Below are positions 24,349-37,651 of a stretch of 64,000 nucleotides of DNA, piece after piece. The translations under genes were made by a program, and so were the position numbers. Source of the DNA: Nephrocerus scutellatus (taxonomy: Eukaryota > Arthropoda > Insecta > Diptera > Pipunculidae); the NCBI GenBank assembly GCA_947095585.1, contig OX352762.1, positions 48,103,335 to 48,167,334 on the forward strand, written 5' to 3'. Every line of letters begins with the position of its first letter. Position 1 is the stretch's first letter. The notes under the pieces were generated by a model. That model saw nothing but the letters and a program-made list of their open reading frames with translations, was not told where the DNA came from and did no database searches.

Positions 24349-26404
24349 ACATTCCGAAATTCATGCGAATCGCTTAAGAAATTGATTTGTTCCAGAAATT
24401 CCAGACCATAATGATGATATTCCAGAATTTCAATTGGAAGAAATCTGATAGTCGCATCTTAGTTCTACATTCCGAATTTCATGCGAATTGCTTGAGAAAT
24501 TGATTTGTTCCAGAAATTCCAGACCATAATGATCATATTCCAGAATTTCCATAGGAAGAAGTCTAATAGTCGCAACTTAGTTTTACATTCTTAGTCCTAC
24601 ATTCCGAATTTCATGCGAATCGCTTGAGAGAGTGATATGTTCCAGAAATTCCAGACCATAATGATCATATTCCACAATTTCCATAGGAAGCAGTCTGATA
24701 GTCGCATCTTAGTTCTACAATCCGAATTTCCTGCGAATCGCTTGAGAAATTGATTTGTTCCAGAAATTCCAGACCATAATGATCATACTCCACAATTTCC
24801 ATAGGAAGAAGTCTGATAGTCGCATCATAGTTCTACATTCCGAATTTCCTGCGAATCGCTTGGGAAATTGATTTGTTCCAGAAATTCCAGACCATAATGA
24901 TCATATTCCAAAATTTCCATAGGAAGAAATCTTATAGTCGCATCTTAGTTCTACATTCCGAATTTCATGCGAATCGCTTGAGAAATTGATTTGTTCCAGA
25001 AATTCCAGACCATAATGATCATATTCCAAAATTTCCATAGGAAGAAATCTTATAGTCGCATCTTAGTTCTACATTCCGAATTTCATGCGAATCGCTTGGT
25101 AAATTGATTTGTTCCAGAAATTCCAGACCATAATTATCATATTCCAGAATTTCCATAGGAAGAAGTCTTATAGTCGCATCTTAGTCCTACATTCCAAATT
25201 TCATGCGAATCGCTTGAGAAATTGATTTGTTCCAGAAATTCCAGACCATAATGATCATATTCCAGAATTTCCATACGAAGAAGTCTAATAGTCGCATCTT
25301 AGTTCTACATTCCGAATTTCATGCGAACCGCTTAAGAAATTGATTTGTTCCAGAAATTCCAGACCATAATGATGATATTCCAGAATTTCCATAGGAAGAA
25401 ATCTTATAGTCTCATCTTAGTTCTACATTCCGAATTTCATGCGAATCGCTTGAGAAATAGATTTGTTCCAGAAATTCCAGACCATAATGATCATATTCCA
25501 GAATTTTCATAGGAAGAAGTCTTATAGTCGCATCTTAGTCCTACATTCCGAATTTCATGCGAATCGCTTGAGAAATTGATTTGTTCCAGAAATTTCAGAC
25601 CATAATGATCATATTCCAGAATTTCCATAGGAAGAAGTCTAAAAGTCGCAACTTAGTTTTACATTCCGAATTTCATGCGAATCGCTTGAGAAATTGATTT
25701 GTTCCTGAAATTCCAGACCATAATTATCATATTCCAGAATTTCCATAGGATGAAGTCTTTTAGTCGCATCTTAATCCTACATTCCGAATTTCATGCGAAT
25801 CTCTTGGGAAATTGCTTTATTCCAGAAATTTCAGACAAAAATTATCATATTCCAGAAGTTCCATAGGAAGAAATCTTATATTCACATCTTAGTCCTACTT
25901 TCCGAATTTCATGCGAATCGCTTGAGAAATTGATTTGTTCCAGAAATTCCAGACCATAACGATCATCTTCCAGAATTTCCATAGGAAGAAGTCTGATAGT
26001 CGCATCTTAGTTCTACATTCCGAATTTCCTGCGAATCGCTTGAGAATTTGATTTTTTCCAGAAATTCCAGACCATAATTGATTTGGTTGAAATTGATTTG
26101 TTCCAGAAATTCCAGACAATAATGATCATATTCCAGAAGTTCCATAGGAAGAAATCTTATAGTCTCATCTTAGTCCTACATTCCGGATTTGATGCGAATC
26201 GCTTGAGAAAGTGATATGTTCCAGAAATTCCAGACCATAATGATTATATTCAACAATTTCCATAGGAAGAAATCTGATAGTCGCATCTTAGTTCTACAAT
26301 CCGAATTTCCTGCGAGAAATTGATTTTTTCCAGAAATTCCAGACCATAATTATCATATTCCAGAATTTCCATAGGAAGAAGTCTGATAGTCGCATCTTAG
26401 TTCT
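24349..26404 (+). repeat. Y block half-copy 2 (2056 bp)
   Basis: Starts at 'acattccgaaattcatgcg', as copy 1 does, and carries the 14-bp duplication (24576-24603), the 45-bp insertion (26074-26118) and the 9-bp deletion (about 26314). It has one more 118-bp monomer than copy 1, at about 25.93-26.04 kb. Further copies of this block lie at about 32.5-34.5 and 35.65-37.65 kb. Confidence 0.85.
26074..26118 (+). repeat. 45-bp insertion in a monomer (copy 2 of 4)
   Basis: Same 45-bp structure as at 24018-24062, 2056 bp downstream. The preceding module reads 'gattttttccag' here and 'gatttgttccag' in the other three copies. Confidence 0.9.
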
Positions 26405-29400
26405 ACATTCCGAATTTCCTGCGAATCGCTTGGGAAATTGATTTGTTCCAGAAATTCCAGACCATAATGATCATATTCCAGAATTTCCATAGGAAGAAAT
26501 CTTATAGTCGCATCTTATTTCTACATTCCGAATTTCATGCGAATCGCTTGAGAAATTGATTTGTTCCAGAAATTTCAGACTATAATTATCATATTCCAGA
26601 ATTTCCATAGGAAGAAGTCTTATAGTCGCATCTTAGTCCTACATTCCAAATTTCATGCGAATCGCTTGAGAAATTGATTTGTTCCAGAAATTCCACACCA
26701 TAACGATCATATTCCAGAATTTCCATAGGAAGAAGTCTGATAGTCGCATCTTAGTTCTACATTCCGAATTTCATGCGAATCGCTTAAGAAATTGATTTGT
26801 TCCAGAAATTCCAGTCAATAATGATCATATTCTAGAATTTCCATAGGAATAATTCTTATAGTCGCATTTTAGTTCTACATTCCGAATTTCATGCGAATCG
26901 CTTGAGAAATTGATTTGTTCCAGAAATTCCAGACAATAATGATCATATTCCAGAAGTTCCATAGGAAGAATTCTTATAGTCGCATCTTAGTTCTACACTC
27001 CGAATTTCATGCGAATCGCTTGAGAAATTGATTTGTTCTTGAAATTCCAGACCATAATGATCATATTCCAGAATTTCCATAGAAAGAATTCTTATAGTCG
27101 CATCTTAGTTCTACACTCCGAATTTCATGCGAATCGCTTGAGAAATTGATTTGTTCTTGAAATTCCAGACCATAATGATCATATTCCAGAATTTCCATAG
27201 AAAGAAGTCTTATAGTCGCATCTTAGTTCTACATTCCAAATTTCATGCGAATCGCTTGAGAAATTGATTTGTTCCAGAAATTCCAGACAATAATGATCAT
27301 ATTCCAGAAGTTCCATAGGAAGAAATCTTATAGTCACATCTTAGTCCTACATTCCGAATTTCATGCGAATCGCTTGAGAAAGTGATATGTTCTAGAAATT
27401 CCAGACCATAATGATCATTTCACAATTTCCATAGGAAGAAGTCTGATAATCGCATCTTAGTTCTACATTCTGAATATCCTGCGAATCGCTTGGGAATTTG
27501 ATTTGTTCCAGAAATTCCAGACCTTAATGATCATATTCCACAATTTCCATAGGAAGAAGTCTTATAGTCGCATCGTAGTTCTACATTCCGAATTTCATGC
27601 GAATCGCTTGAGAAATTGATTTGTTCCAGAAATTCCAGACCATAATGATCATATTCCAGAATTTCCATAGGAAGAAATCTTATAGTCGCATCTTAGTTCT
27701 ACATTCCGAACTTCATGCGAATCGCTTGAGAAATTGATGTATTCCAGAAATTCCAGAACATAATGATCATATTCCAGAATTTCCATAGGAAGAAATCTTA
27801 TAGTCGCATCGTAGTGCTACATTCCGAATTTCATGCGAATCGCTTGAGAAATTGATTTGTTCCAGAAATTCCAGACAATAACGATCATATTCTAGAATTT
27901 CCATAGGAAGAATTCTTATAGTCGCATTTTAGTTCTACATTCCGAATTTCATGCGAATCGCTTAAGAAATTGATTTGTTCCAGAAATTCCAGACAATAAT
28001 GATCATATTCCAGAAGTTCCATAGGAAGAATTCTTATAGTCGCATCTTAGTTCTACATTCCGAATTTTATGCGAATCGCTTGAGAAATTGATTTGTTCCT
28101 GAAATTCCAGACCATAATGATCATATTCCAGAATTTCCATAGAAAGAAATCTTATAGTCGCATCTTAGATCTATATACATTCCGAAATTCATGCGAATCG
28201 CTTGAAAAATTGATTTGTTCCAGAAATTCCAGACAATAATGATCATATTCCAGAAGTTCCATAGGAAGAAATCTTATAGTCACATCTTAGTCCTACATTC
28301 CGAATTTCATGCGAATCGCTTGAGAAAGTGATATGTTCCAGAAATTCTAGACCATAATGATCATTTCACAATTTGCATAGGAAGAAGTCTGATAGTCGCA
28401 TCTTAGTTCTACATTCCGAATTTCCTGCGAGTCTCTTGGGAAATTGATTTGTTCTAGAAATTCCAGACCATAATGATCATATTCCACAATTTCCATAGGA
28501 AGAAGTCTGATAGTCGAATCTTAGTTCTACATTCCGAATTTCCTGCGAATCGCTTGGGAAATTGATTTGTTCCAGAAATTCCAGACCATAATGATGATAT
28601 TCCAGAATTTCCATAGGAAGAAATCTTATAGTCGCATCTTAGTTCTACATTCCGAATTTCATGCGAATCGCTTGAGAAATTGATTTGTTCCAGAAATTCC
28701 AGACCATAATTATCATATTCCAGAATTTCCAGAGGAAGGAGTCTTATAGTCGCATCTTAGTCCTACATTCCGAATTTCCTGTGAATCGGAAGAAGTTTGA
28801 TAGTCGCATCTTAGTTCTACATTCCGAACTTCATGCGAATCGCTTGAGAAATTGATTTATTCCAGAAATTCCAGACCATAATGATCATATTCCAGAATTT
28901 CCATAGGAAGAAATCTTATAGTCGCATCGTAGTTCTACATTCCGAATTTCATGCGAATCGCTTGAGAAATTGATTTGTTCCAGAAATTCCAGACCATAAT
29001 GATCATATTCCAGAATTTCCATAGGAAGAAATCTTATAGTCGCATCGTAGTTCTACATTCCGAATTTCATGCGAATCGCTTGAGAAATTGATTTGTTCCA
29101 GAAATTCCAGACCATAATGATCATATTCCAGAATTTCCATAGGAAGAAATCTTATAGTCGCATCTTAGTTCTACATTCCGAACTTCATGCGAATCGCTTG
29201 AGAAATTGATTTATTCCAGAAATTCCAGAACATAATGATCATATTCCAGAATTTCCATAGGAAGAAATCTTATAGTCGCATCGTAGTGCTACATTCCGAA
29301 TTTCATGCGAATCGCTTGAGAAATTGATTTGTTCCAGAAATTCCAGACAATAACGATCATATTCTAGAATTTCCATAGGAAGAATTCTTATAGTCGCATT

Positions 29401-31413
29401 TTAGTTCTACATTCCGAATTTCATGCGAATCGCTTGAGAAATTGATTTGTTCCAGAAATTCCAGACAATAATGATCATATTCCAGAAGTTCCATAGGAAG
29501 AATTCTTATAGTCGCATCTTAGTTCTACATTCCGAATTTTATGCGAATCGCTTGAGAAATTGATTTGTTCCTGAAATTCCAGACCATAATGATCATATTC
29601 CAGAATTTCCATAGAAAGAAATCTTATAGTCGCATCTTAGTTCTACATTCCGAATTTCATGCGAATCGCTTGAGAAATTGATTTGTTCCAGAAATTCCAG
29701 ACAATAATGATCATATTCCAGAAGTTCCATAGGAAGAAATCTTATAGTCACATCTTAGTCCTACATTCCGAATTTCATGCGAATCGCTTGAGAAAGTGAT
29801 ATGTTCCAGAAATTCTAGACCATAATGATCATTTCACAATTTGCATAGGAAGAAGTCTGATAGTCGCATCTTAGTTCTACATTCCGAATTTCCTGCGAGT
29901 CTCTTGGGAAATTGATTTGTTCTAGAAATTCCAGACCATAATGATCATATTCCACAATTTCCATAGGAAGAAGTCTGATAGTCGAATCTTAGTTCTACAT
30001 TCCGAATTTCCTGCGAATCGCTTGGGAAATTGATTTGTTCCAGAAATTCCAGACCATAATGATGATATTCCAGAATTTCCATAGGAAGAAATCTTATAGT
30101 CGCATCTTAGTTCTACATTCCGAATTTCATGCGAATCGCTTGAGAAATTGATTTGTTCCAGAAATTCCAGACCATAATTATCATATTCCAGAATTTCCAT
30201 AGGAAGAAGTCTTATAGTCGCATCTTAGTCCTACATTCCGAATTTCCTGTGAATCGGAAGAAGTCTGATAGTCGCATCTTAGTTCTACATTCCGAATTTC
30301 ATGCGAATCGCTTGAGAAATTGATTTGTTCCAGAAATTCCAGACCATAATGATCATATTCCACAATTTCCATAGGAAGAAGTCTGATAGTCGCATCTTAG
30401 TTCTACATTCTGAATTTCCTGCGAATTGCTTGGGAAATTGATTTGTTCCAGAAATTCCAGACCATAATGATCATATTCCAGAATTTCCATAGGAAGAAAT
30501 CTTATAGTCGCATCTTAGTTCTACATTCCGAATTTCATGCGAATCGCTTGAGAAATTGATTTGTTCCAGAAATTCCAGACCATAATGATCATATTCCAGA
30601 ATTTCCATAGGAAGAAGTCTAATAGTGGCATCTTAGTTCTACATTCCGAATTTCATGCGAATCGCTTGAGAAATTGATTTATTCCAGAAATTCCAGACCA
30701 TAATGATCATATTCCAGAATTTCCATAGGAAGAATTCTAATAATCGCTTCTTAGTTCTACATTCCGCATTTCATGCGAATCGCTTAAGAAATTGATTTGT
30801 TCCAGAAATTCCAGACCATAATGATGATATTCCAGAATTTCCATAGGAAGAAATCTTATAGTCGCATCTTAGTTCTACATTCCGAATTTCATGCGAATTG
30901 CTTGAGAAATTGATTTTTTCCAGAAATTCCAGACCATAATGATCAAATTCCAGAATTTCCATAGGAAGAAATCTTATAGTCGCATCGTAGCTCTACATTC
31001 CGAATTTCATGCGAATCGCTTGAGAAATTGATTTGTTCCAGAAATTCCAGACCATAATGATCATATTCCAGAATTTCCATAGGAAGAAGTCTTATAGTCA
31101 CATCTTAGTCCTACATTCCGAATTGCATGCAAATCTCTTGAGAAACTGATTTGTTCCAGAAATTCCAGACCATAATGATCATATTCCAGAATTTCCATAG
31201 GAAGAAGTCTAATAGTCGCATCTTAGTTCTACATTCCGAATTTCATGCGAATTGCTTGGGAAATTGATTTGTTCCTGAAATTCCAGACCATAATGATCAT
31301 ATTCCAGAATTTCCATAGGAAGAAGTCTAATAGTCGCATCTTAGTTCTACATTCCGAATTTCATGCGAATCGCTTGAGAAATTGATTTGTTCCAGAAATT
31401 CCAGACCATAATG
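26405..31413 (+). repeat. X block, copy 1
   Basis: Together with its left edge from about 26341 this realigns with 37641-43390. The offset is 11300 at the left, 11181 near 27.4 kb and 11649 from about 28.2 kb on. The shifts are explained by an extra 'ttgttcttgaaattcc' monomer here (near 27.1 kb), a 1-bp deletion in the second copy (near 38433), four extra monomers in the second copy (38.7-39.3 kb) and a 4-bp insertion here ('gatctatatacatt' near 28168). Chimeric short monomers lie at about 28781 and 30249. Confidence 0.83.
28771..28810 (+). repeat. Chimeric short monomer with 64-bp deletion (first of 7)
   Basis: 'cctgtgaatcggaagaagt' joins the middle of one monomer directly to 'gaagaagt' of the next, removing 64 bp and leaving a 54-bp unit. 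The same join, always with 'gtgaatcg' in place of 'gcgaatcg', is found near 30249, 40549, 41899, 47139, 47901 and 49251. One origin followed by spread with the X blocks is the simplest reading. Confidence 0.88.
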
Positions 31414-34400
31414 ATCATATTCCAGAATTTCCATAGGAAGAATTCTAATAGTCGCATCTTAGTTCTACATTCCGAATTTCAAGGGAATCGCTAGGGAAAT
31501 TGATTTGTTCCTGAAGTTGCAGACCATAATGATCATAATCCAGAATTTCCATAGGAAGAAGTCTAATAGTGGCATCTTAGTTCTTCATTCCGAATTTCAT
31601 GCGAATCGCTTGAGAATTTGATTTATTCCAGAAATTCCAGAGCATAATGATCATATTCCAGAATTTCCATAGGAAGAAATCTTATAGTCGCATCTTAGTT
31701 CTACATTTCGAATTTCATGCGAATCGCTTGAGAAATTGATTTGTTCCAGAAATACCAGACAATAATGATCATATTCCAGAAGTTCCATAGGAAGAAATCT
31801 TAGAGTCACATCTTAGTCCTACATTCCGAATTTCATGCGAATCGCTTGAGAGAGTGATATGTTCCAGAAATTCCAGACCATAATGATCATATTCCACAAT
31901 TTCCATAGGAAGCAGTCTGATAGTCGCATCTTAGTCCTACAATCCGAATTTCCTGCGAATCGCTTGAGAAATTGATTTGTTCCAGAAATTCCAGACCATA
32001 ATGATCATACTCCACAATTTCCATAGGAAGAAGTCTGATAGTCGCATCTTAGTTCTACATTCCAAATTTCCTGCGAATCGCTTGGGAAATTGATTTGTTC
32101 CAGAAATTCCAGACCATAATGATCATATTCCAGAATTTCCATAGGAAGAAATCTTATAGTCGCATCTTAGTTCTAAATTCCGAATTTCATGCGAATCGCT
32201 TGAGAAATTGATTTGTTCCAGAAATTCCAGACCATAATGATCATATTCCAAAATTTCCATAGGAAGAAATCTTATAGTCGCATCTTAGTTCTACATTCCG
32301 AATTTCATGCGAATCGCTTGGTAAATTGATTTGTTCCAGAAATTCCAGACCATAATTATCATATTCCAGAATTTCCATAGGAAGAAGTCTAATAGTCGCA
32401 TTTTAGTTCTACATTCCGAATTTCATGCGAATCGCTTGAGAAATTGATTTGTTCCAGAAATTCCAGACAATAATGATCATATTCTAGAATTTCCATAGGA
32501 AGAAATCTTATAGTTGCATCTTAGTCCAACATTCCGAAATTCATGCGAATCGCTTAAGAAATTGATTTGTTCCAGAAATTCCAGACCATAATGATGATAT
32601 TCCAGAATTTCAATTGGAAGAAATCTGATAGTCGCATCTTAGTTCTACATTCCGAATTTCATGCGAATTGCTTGAGAAATTGATTTGTTCCAGAAATTCC
32701 AGACCATAATGATCATATTCCAGAATTTCCATAGGAAGAAGTCTAATAGTCGCAACTTAGTTTTACATTCTTAGTCCTACATTCCGAATTTCATGCGAAT
32801 CGCTTGAGAGAGTGATATGTTCCAGAAATTCCAGACCATAATGATCATATTCCACAATTTCCATAGGAAGCAGTCTGATAGTCGCATCTTAGTTCTACAA
32901 TCCGAATTTCCTGCGAATCGCTTGAGAAATTGATTTGTTCCAGAAATTCCAGACCATAATGATCATACTCCACAATTTCCATAGGAAGAAGTCTGATAGT
33001 CGCATCATAGTTCTACATTCCGAAATTTCCTGCGAATCGCTTGGGAAATTGATTTGTTCCAGAAATTCCAGACCATAATGATCATATTCCAAAATTTCCA
33101 TAGGAAGAAATCTTATAGCCGCATCTTAGTTCTACATTCCGAATTTCATGCGAATCGCTTGAGAAATTGATTTGTTCCAGAAATTCCAGACCATAATGAT
33201 CATATTCCAAAATTTCCATAGGAAGAAATCTTATAGTCGCATCTTAGTTCTACATTCCGAATTTCATGCGAATCGCTTGGTAAATTGATTTGTTCCAGAA
33301 ATTCCAGACCATAATTATCATATTCCAGAATTTCCATAGGAAGAAGTCTTATAGTCGCATCTTAGTCCTACATTCCAAATTTCATGCGAATCGCTTGAGA
33401 AATTGATTTGTTCCAGAAATTCCAGACCATAATGATCATATTCCAGAATTTCCATACGAAGAAGTCTAATAGTCGCATCTTAGTTCTACATTCCGAATTT
33501 CATGCGAACCGCTTAAGAAATTGATTTGTTCCAGAAATTCCAGACCATAATGATGATATTCCAGAATTTCCATAGGAAGAAATCTTATAGTCTCATCTTA
33601 GTTCTACATTCCGAATTTCATGCGAATCGCTTGAGAAATAGATTTGTTCCAGAAATTCCAGACCATAATGATCATATTCCAGAATTTTCATAGGAAGAAG
33701 TCTTATAGTCGCATCTTAGTCCTACATTCCGAATTTCATGCGAATCGCTTGAGAAATTGATTTGTTCCAGAAATTCCAGACCATAATGATCATATTCCAG
33801 AATTTCCATAGGAAGAAGTCTAAAAGTCGCAACTTAGTTTTACATTCCGAATTTCATGCGAATCGCTTGAGAAATTGATTTGTTCCTGAAATTCCAGACC
33901 ATAATTATCATATTCCAGAATTTCCATAGGATGAAGTCTTTTAGTCGCATCTTAATCCTACATTCCGAATTTCATGCGAATCTCTTGGGAAATTGCTTTA
34001 TTCCAGAAATTTCAGACAAAAATTATCATATTCCAGAAGTTCCATAGGAAGAAATCTTATATTCACATCTTAGTCCTACTTTCCGAATTTCATGCGAATC
34101 GCTTGAGAAATTGATTTGTTCCAGAAATTCCAGACCATAACGATCATCTTCCAGAATTTCCATAGGAAGAAGTCTGATAGTCGCATCTTAGTTCTACATT
34201 CCGAATTTCCTGCGAATCGCTTGAGAATTTGATTTGTTCCAGAAATTCCAGACCATAATTGATTTGGTTGAAATTGATTTGTTCCAGAAATTCCAGACAA
34301 TAATGATCATATTCCAGAAGTTCCATAGGAAGAAATCTTATAGTCTCATCTTAGTCCTACATTCCGGATTTGATGCGAATCGGTTGAGAAAGTGATATGT

Positions 34401-34532
34401 TCCAGAAATTCCAGACCATAATGATTATATTCAACAATTTCCATAGGAAGAAATCTGATAGTCGCATCTTAGTTCTACAATCCGAATTTCCTGCGAGAAA
34501 TTGATTTTTTCCAGAAATTCCAGACCATAATT
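31414..34532 (+). repeat. 3119-bp tandem duplication, copy 1
   Basis: Direct copy of 34533-37651. The left edge is sharp: base 31413 is g ('ataatgatcat') where the partner base 34532 is t ('ataattatcat'). The length equals 26 monomers plus 14, 45 and 1, minus 9, matching the 14-bp duplication, 45-bp insertion, 1-bp insertion ('ccgaaatttcctg' near 33021) and 9-bp deletion seen inside. By eye I found a single mismatch: a at 32176 against c at 35295. This is the youngest-looking large event in the window. Confidence 0.92.
34255..34299 (+). repeat. 45-bp insertion in a monomer (copy 3 of 4)
   Basis: Same insertion in the first 3119-bp unit. It lies between the 'cgatcatcttcc' variant monomer and the 'gatgcgaatcggttgag' variant. 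Confidence 0.9.
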
Positions 34533-37500
34533 ATCATATTCCAGAATTTCCATAGGAAGAATTCTAATAGTCGCATCTTAGTTCTACATTCCGAATTTCA
34601 AGGGAATCGCTAGGGAAATTGATTTGTTCCTGAAGTTGCAGACCATAATGATCATAATCCAGAATTTCCATAGGAAGAAGTCTAATAGTGGCATCTTAGT
34701 TCTTCATTCCGAATTTCATGCGAATCGCTTGAGAATTTGATTTATTCCAGAAATTCCAGAGCATAATGATCATATTCCAGAATTTCCATAGGAAGAAATC
34801 TTATAGTCGCATCTTAGTTCTACATTTCGAATTTCATGCGAATCGCTTGAGAAATTGATTTGTTCCAGAAATACCAGACAATAATGATCATATTCCAGAA
34901 GTTCCATAGGAAGAAATCTTAGAGTCACATCTTAGTCCTACATTCCGAATTTCATGCGAATCGCTTGAGAGAGTGATATGTTCCAGAAATTCCAGACCAT
35001 AATGATCATATTCCACAATTTCCATAGGAAGCAGTCTGATAGTCGCATCTTAGTCCTACAATCCGAATTTCCTGCGAATCGCTTGAGAAATTGATTTGTT
35101 CCAGAAATTCCAGACCATAATGATCATACTCCACAATTTCCATAGGAAGAAGTCTGATAGTCGCATCTTAGTTCTACATTCCAAATTTCCTGCGAATCGC
35201 TTGGGAAATTGATTTGTTCCAGAAATTCCAGACCATAATGATCATATTCCAGAATTTCCATAGGAAGAAATCTTATAGTCGCATCTTAGTTCTACATTCC
35301 GAATTTCATGCGAATCGCTTGAGAAATTGATTTGTTCCAGAAATTCCAGACCATAATGATCATATTCCAAAATTTCCATAGGAAGAAATCTTATAGTCGC
35401 ATCTTAGTTCTACATTCCGAATTTCATGCGAATCGCTTGGTAAATTGATTTGTTCCAGAAATTCCAGACCATAATTATCATATTCCAGAATTTCCATAGG
35501 AAGAAGTCTAATAGTCGCATTTTAGTTCTACATTCCGAATTTCATGCGAATCGCTTGAGAAATTGATTTGTTCCAGAAATTCCAGACAATAATGATCATA
35601 TTCTAGAATTTCCATAGGAAGAAATCTTATAGTTGCATCTTAGTCCAACATTCCGAAATTCATGCGAATCGCTTAAGAAATTGATTTGTTCCAGAAATTC
35701 CAGACCATAATGATGATATTCCAGAATTTCAATTGGAAGAAATCTGATAGTCGCATCTTAGTTCTACATTCCGAATTTCATGCGAATTGCTTGAGAAATT
35801 GATTTGTTCCAGAAATTCCAGACCATAATGATCATATTCCAGAATTTCCATAGGAAGAAGTCTAATAGTCGCAACTTAGTTTTACATTCTTAGTCCTACA
35901 TTCCGAATTTCATGCGAATCGCTTGAGAGAGTGATATGTTCCAGAAATTCCAGACCATAATGATCATATTCCACAATTTCCATAGGAAGCAGTCTGATAG
36001 TCGCATCTTAGTTCTACAATCCGAATTTCCTGCGAATCGCTTGAGAAATTGATTTGTTCCAGAAATTCCAGACCATAATGATCATACTCCACAATTTCCA
36101 TAGGAAGAAGTCTGATAGTCGCATCATAGTTCTACATTCCGAAATTTCCTGCGAATCGCTTGGGAAATTGATTTGTTCCAGAAATTCCAGACCATAATGA
36201 TCATATTCCAAAATTTCCATAGGAAGAAATCTTATAGCCGCATCTTAGTTCTACATTCCGAATTTCATGCGAATCGCTTGAGAAATTGATTTGTTCCAGA
36301 AATTCCAGACCATAATGATCATATTCCAAAATTTCCATAGGAAGAAATCTTATAGTCGCATCTTAGTTCTACATTCCGAATTTCATGCGAATCGCTTGGT
36401 AAATTGATTTGTTCCAGAAATTCCAGACCATAATTATCATATTCCAGAATTTCCATAGGAAGAAGTCTTATAGTCGCATCTTAGTCCTACATTCCAAATT
36501 TCATGCGAATCGCTTGAGAAATTGATTTGTTCCAGAAATTCCAGACCATAATGATCATATTCCAGAATTTCCATACGAAGAAGTCTAATAGTCGCATCTT
36601 AGTTCTACATTCCGAATTTCATGCGAACCGCTTAAGAAATTGATTTGTTCCAGAAATTCCAGACCATAATGATGATATTCCAGAATTTCCATAGGAAGAA
36701 ATCTTATAGTCTCATCTTAGTTCTACATTCCGAATTTCATGCGAATCGCTTGAGAAATAGATTTGTTCCAGAAATTCCAGACCATAATGATCATATTCCA
36801 GAATTTTCATAGGAAGAAGTCTTATAGTCGCATCTTAGTCCTACATTCCGAATTTCATGCGAATCGCTTGAGAAATTGATTTGTTCCAGAAATTCCAGAC
36901 CATAATGATCATATTCCAGAATTTCCATAGGAAGAAGTCTAAAAGTCGCAACTTAGTTTTACATTCCGAATTTCATGCGAATCGCTTGAGAAATTGATTT
37001 GTTCCTGAAATTCCAGACCATAATTATCATATTCCAGAATTTCCATAGGATGAAGTCTTTTAGTCGCATCTTAATCCTACATTCCGAATTTCATGCGAAT
37101 CTCTTGGGAAATTGCTTTATTCCAGAAATTTCAGACAAAAATTATCATATTCCAGAAGTTCCATAGGAAGAAATCTTATATTCACATCTTAGTCCTACTT
37201 TCCGAATTTCATGCGAATCGCTTGAGAAATTGATTTGTTCCAGAAATTCCAGACCATAACGATCATCTTCCAGAATTTCCATAGGAAGAAGTCTGATAGT
37301 CGCATCTTAGTTCTACATTCCGAATTTCCTGCGAATCGCTTGAGAATTTGATTTGTTCCAGAAATTCCAGACCATAATTGATTTGGTTGAAATTGATTTG
37401 TTCCAGAAATTCCAGACAATAATGATCATATTCCAGAAGTTCCATAGGAAGAAATCTTATAGTCTCATCTTAGTCCTACATTCCGGATTTGATGCGAATC

Positions 37501-37651
37501 GGTTGAGAAAGTGATATGTTCCAGAAATTCCAGACCATAATGATTATATTCAACAATTTCCATAGGAAGAAATCTGATAGTCGCATCTTAGTTCTACAAT
37601 CCGAATTTCCTGCGAGAAATTGATTTTTTCCAGAAATTCCAGACCATAATT
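34533..37651 (+). repeat. 3119-bp tandem duplication, copy 2
   Basis: Nearly identical to 31414-34532, including private variants such as 'tatagccgcatc' (near 33114 and 36233) and 'gaatcggttgag' (near 34378 and 37497). It ends where X-type sequence resumes with 'gtctgatagtcgc' instead of 'attctaatagtcgc'. Confidence 0.92.
37374..37418 (+). repeat. 45-bp insertion in a monomer (copy 4 of 4)
   Basis: Same insertion in the second 3119-bp unit, exactly 3119 bp after copy 3. Confidence 0.9.

Noticed and set aside
28160..28185. TATA-like sequence 'gatctatatacatt' as a promoter
   Set aside because: It is a private 4-bp insertion in one monomer; the matching copies near 39948 and 46530 have 'gatctacatt'. 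Nothing downstream could be a transcript unit.
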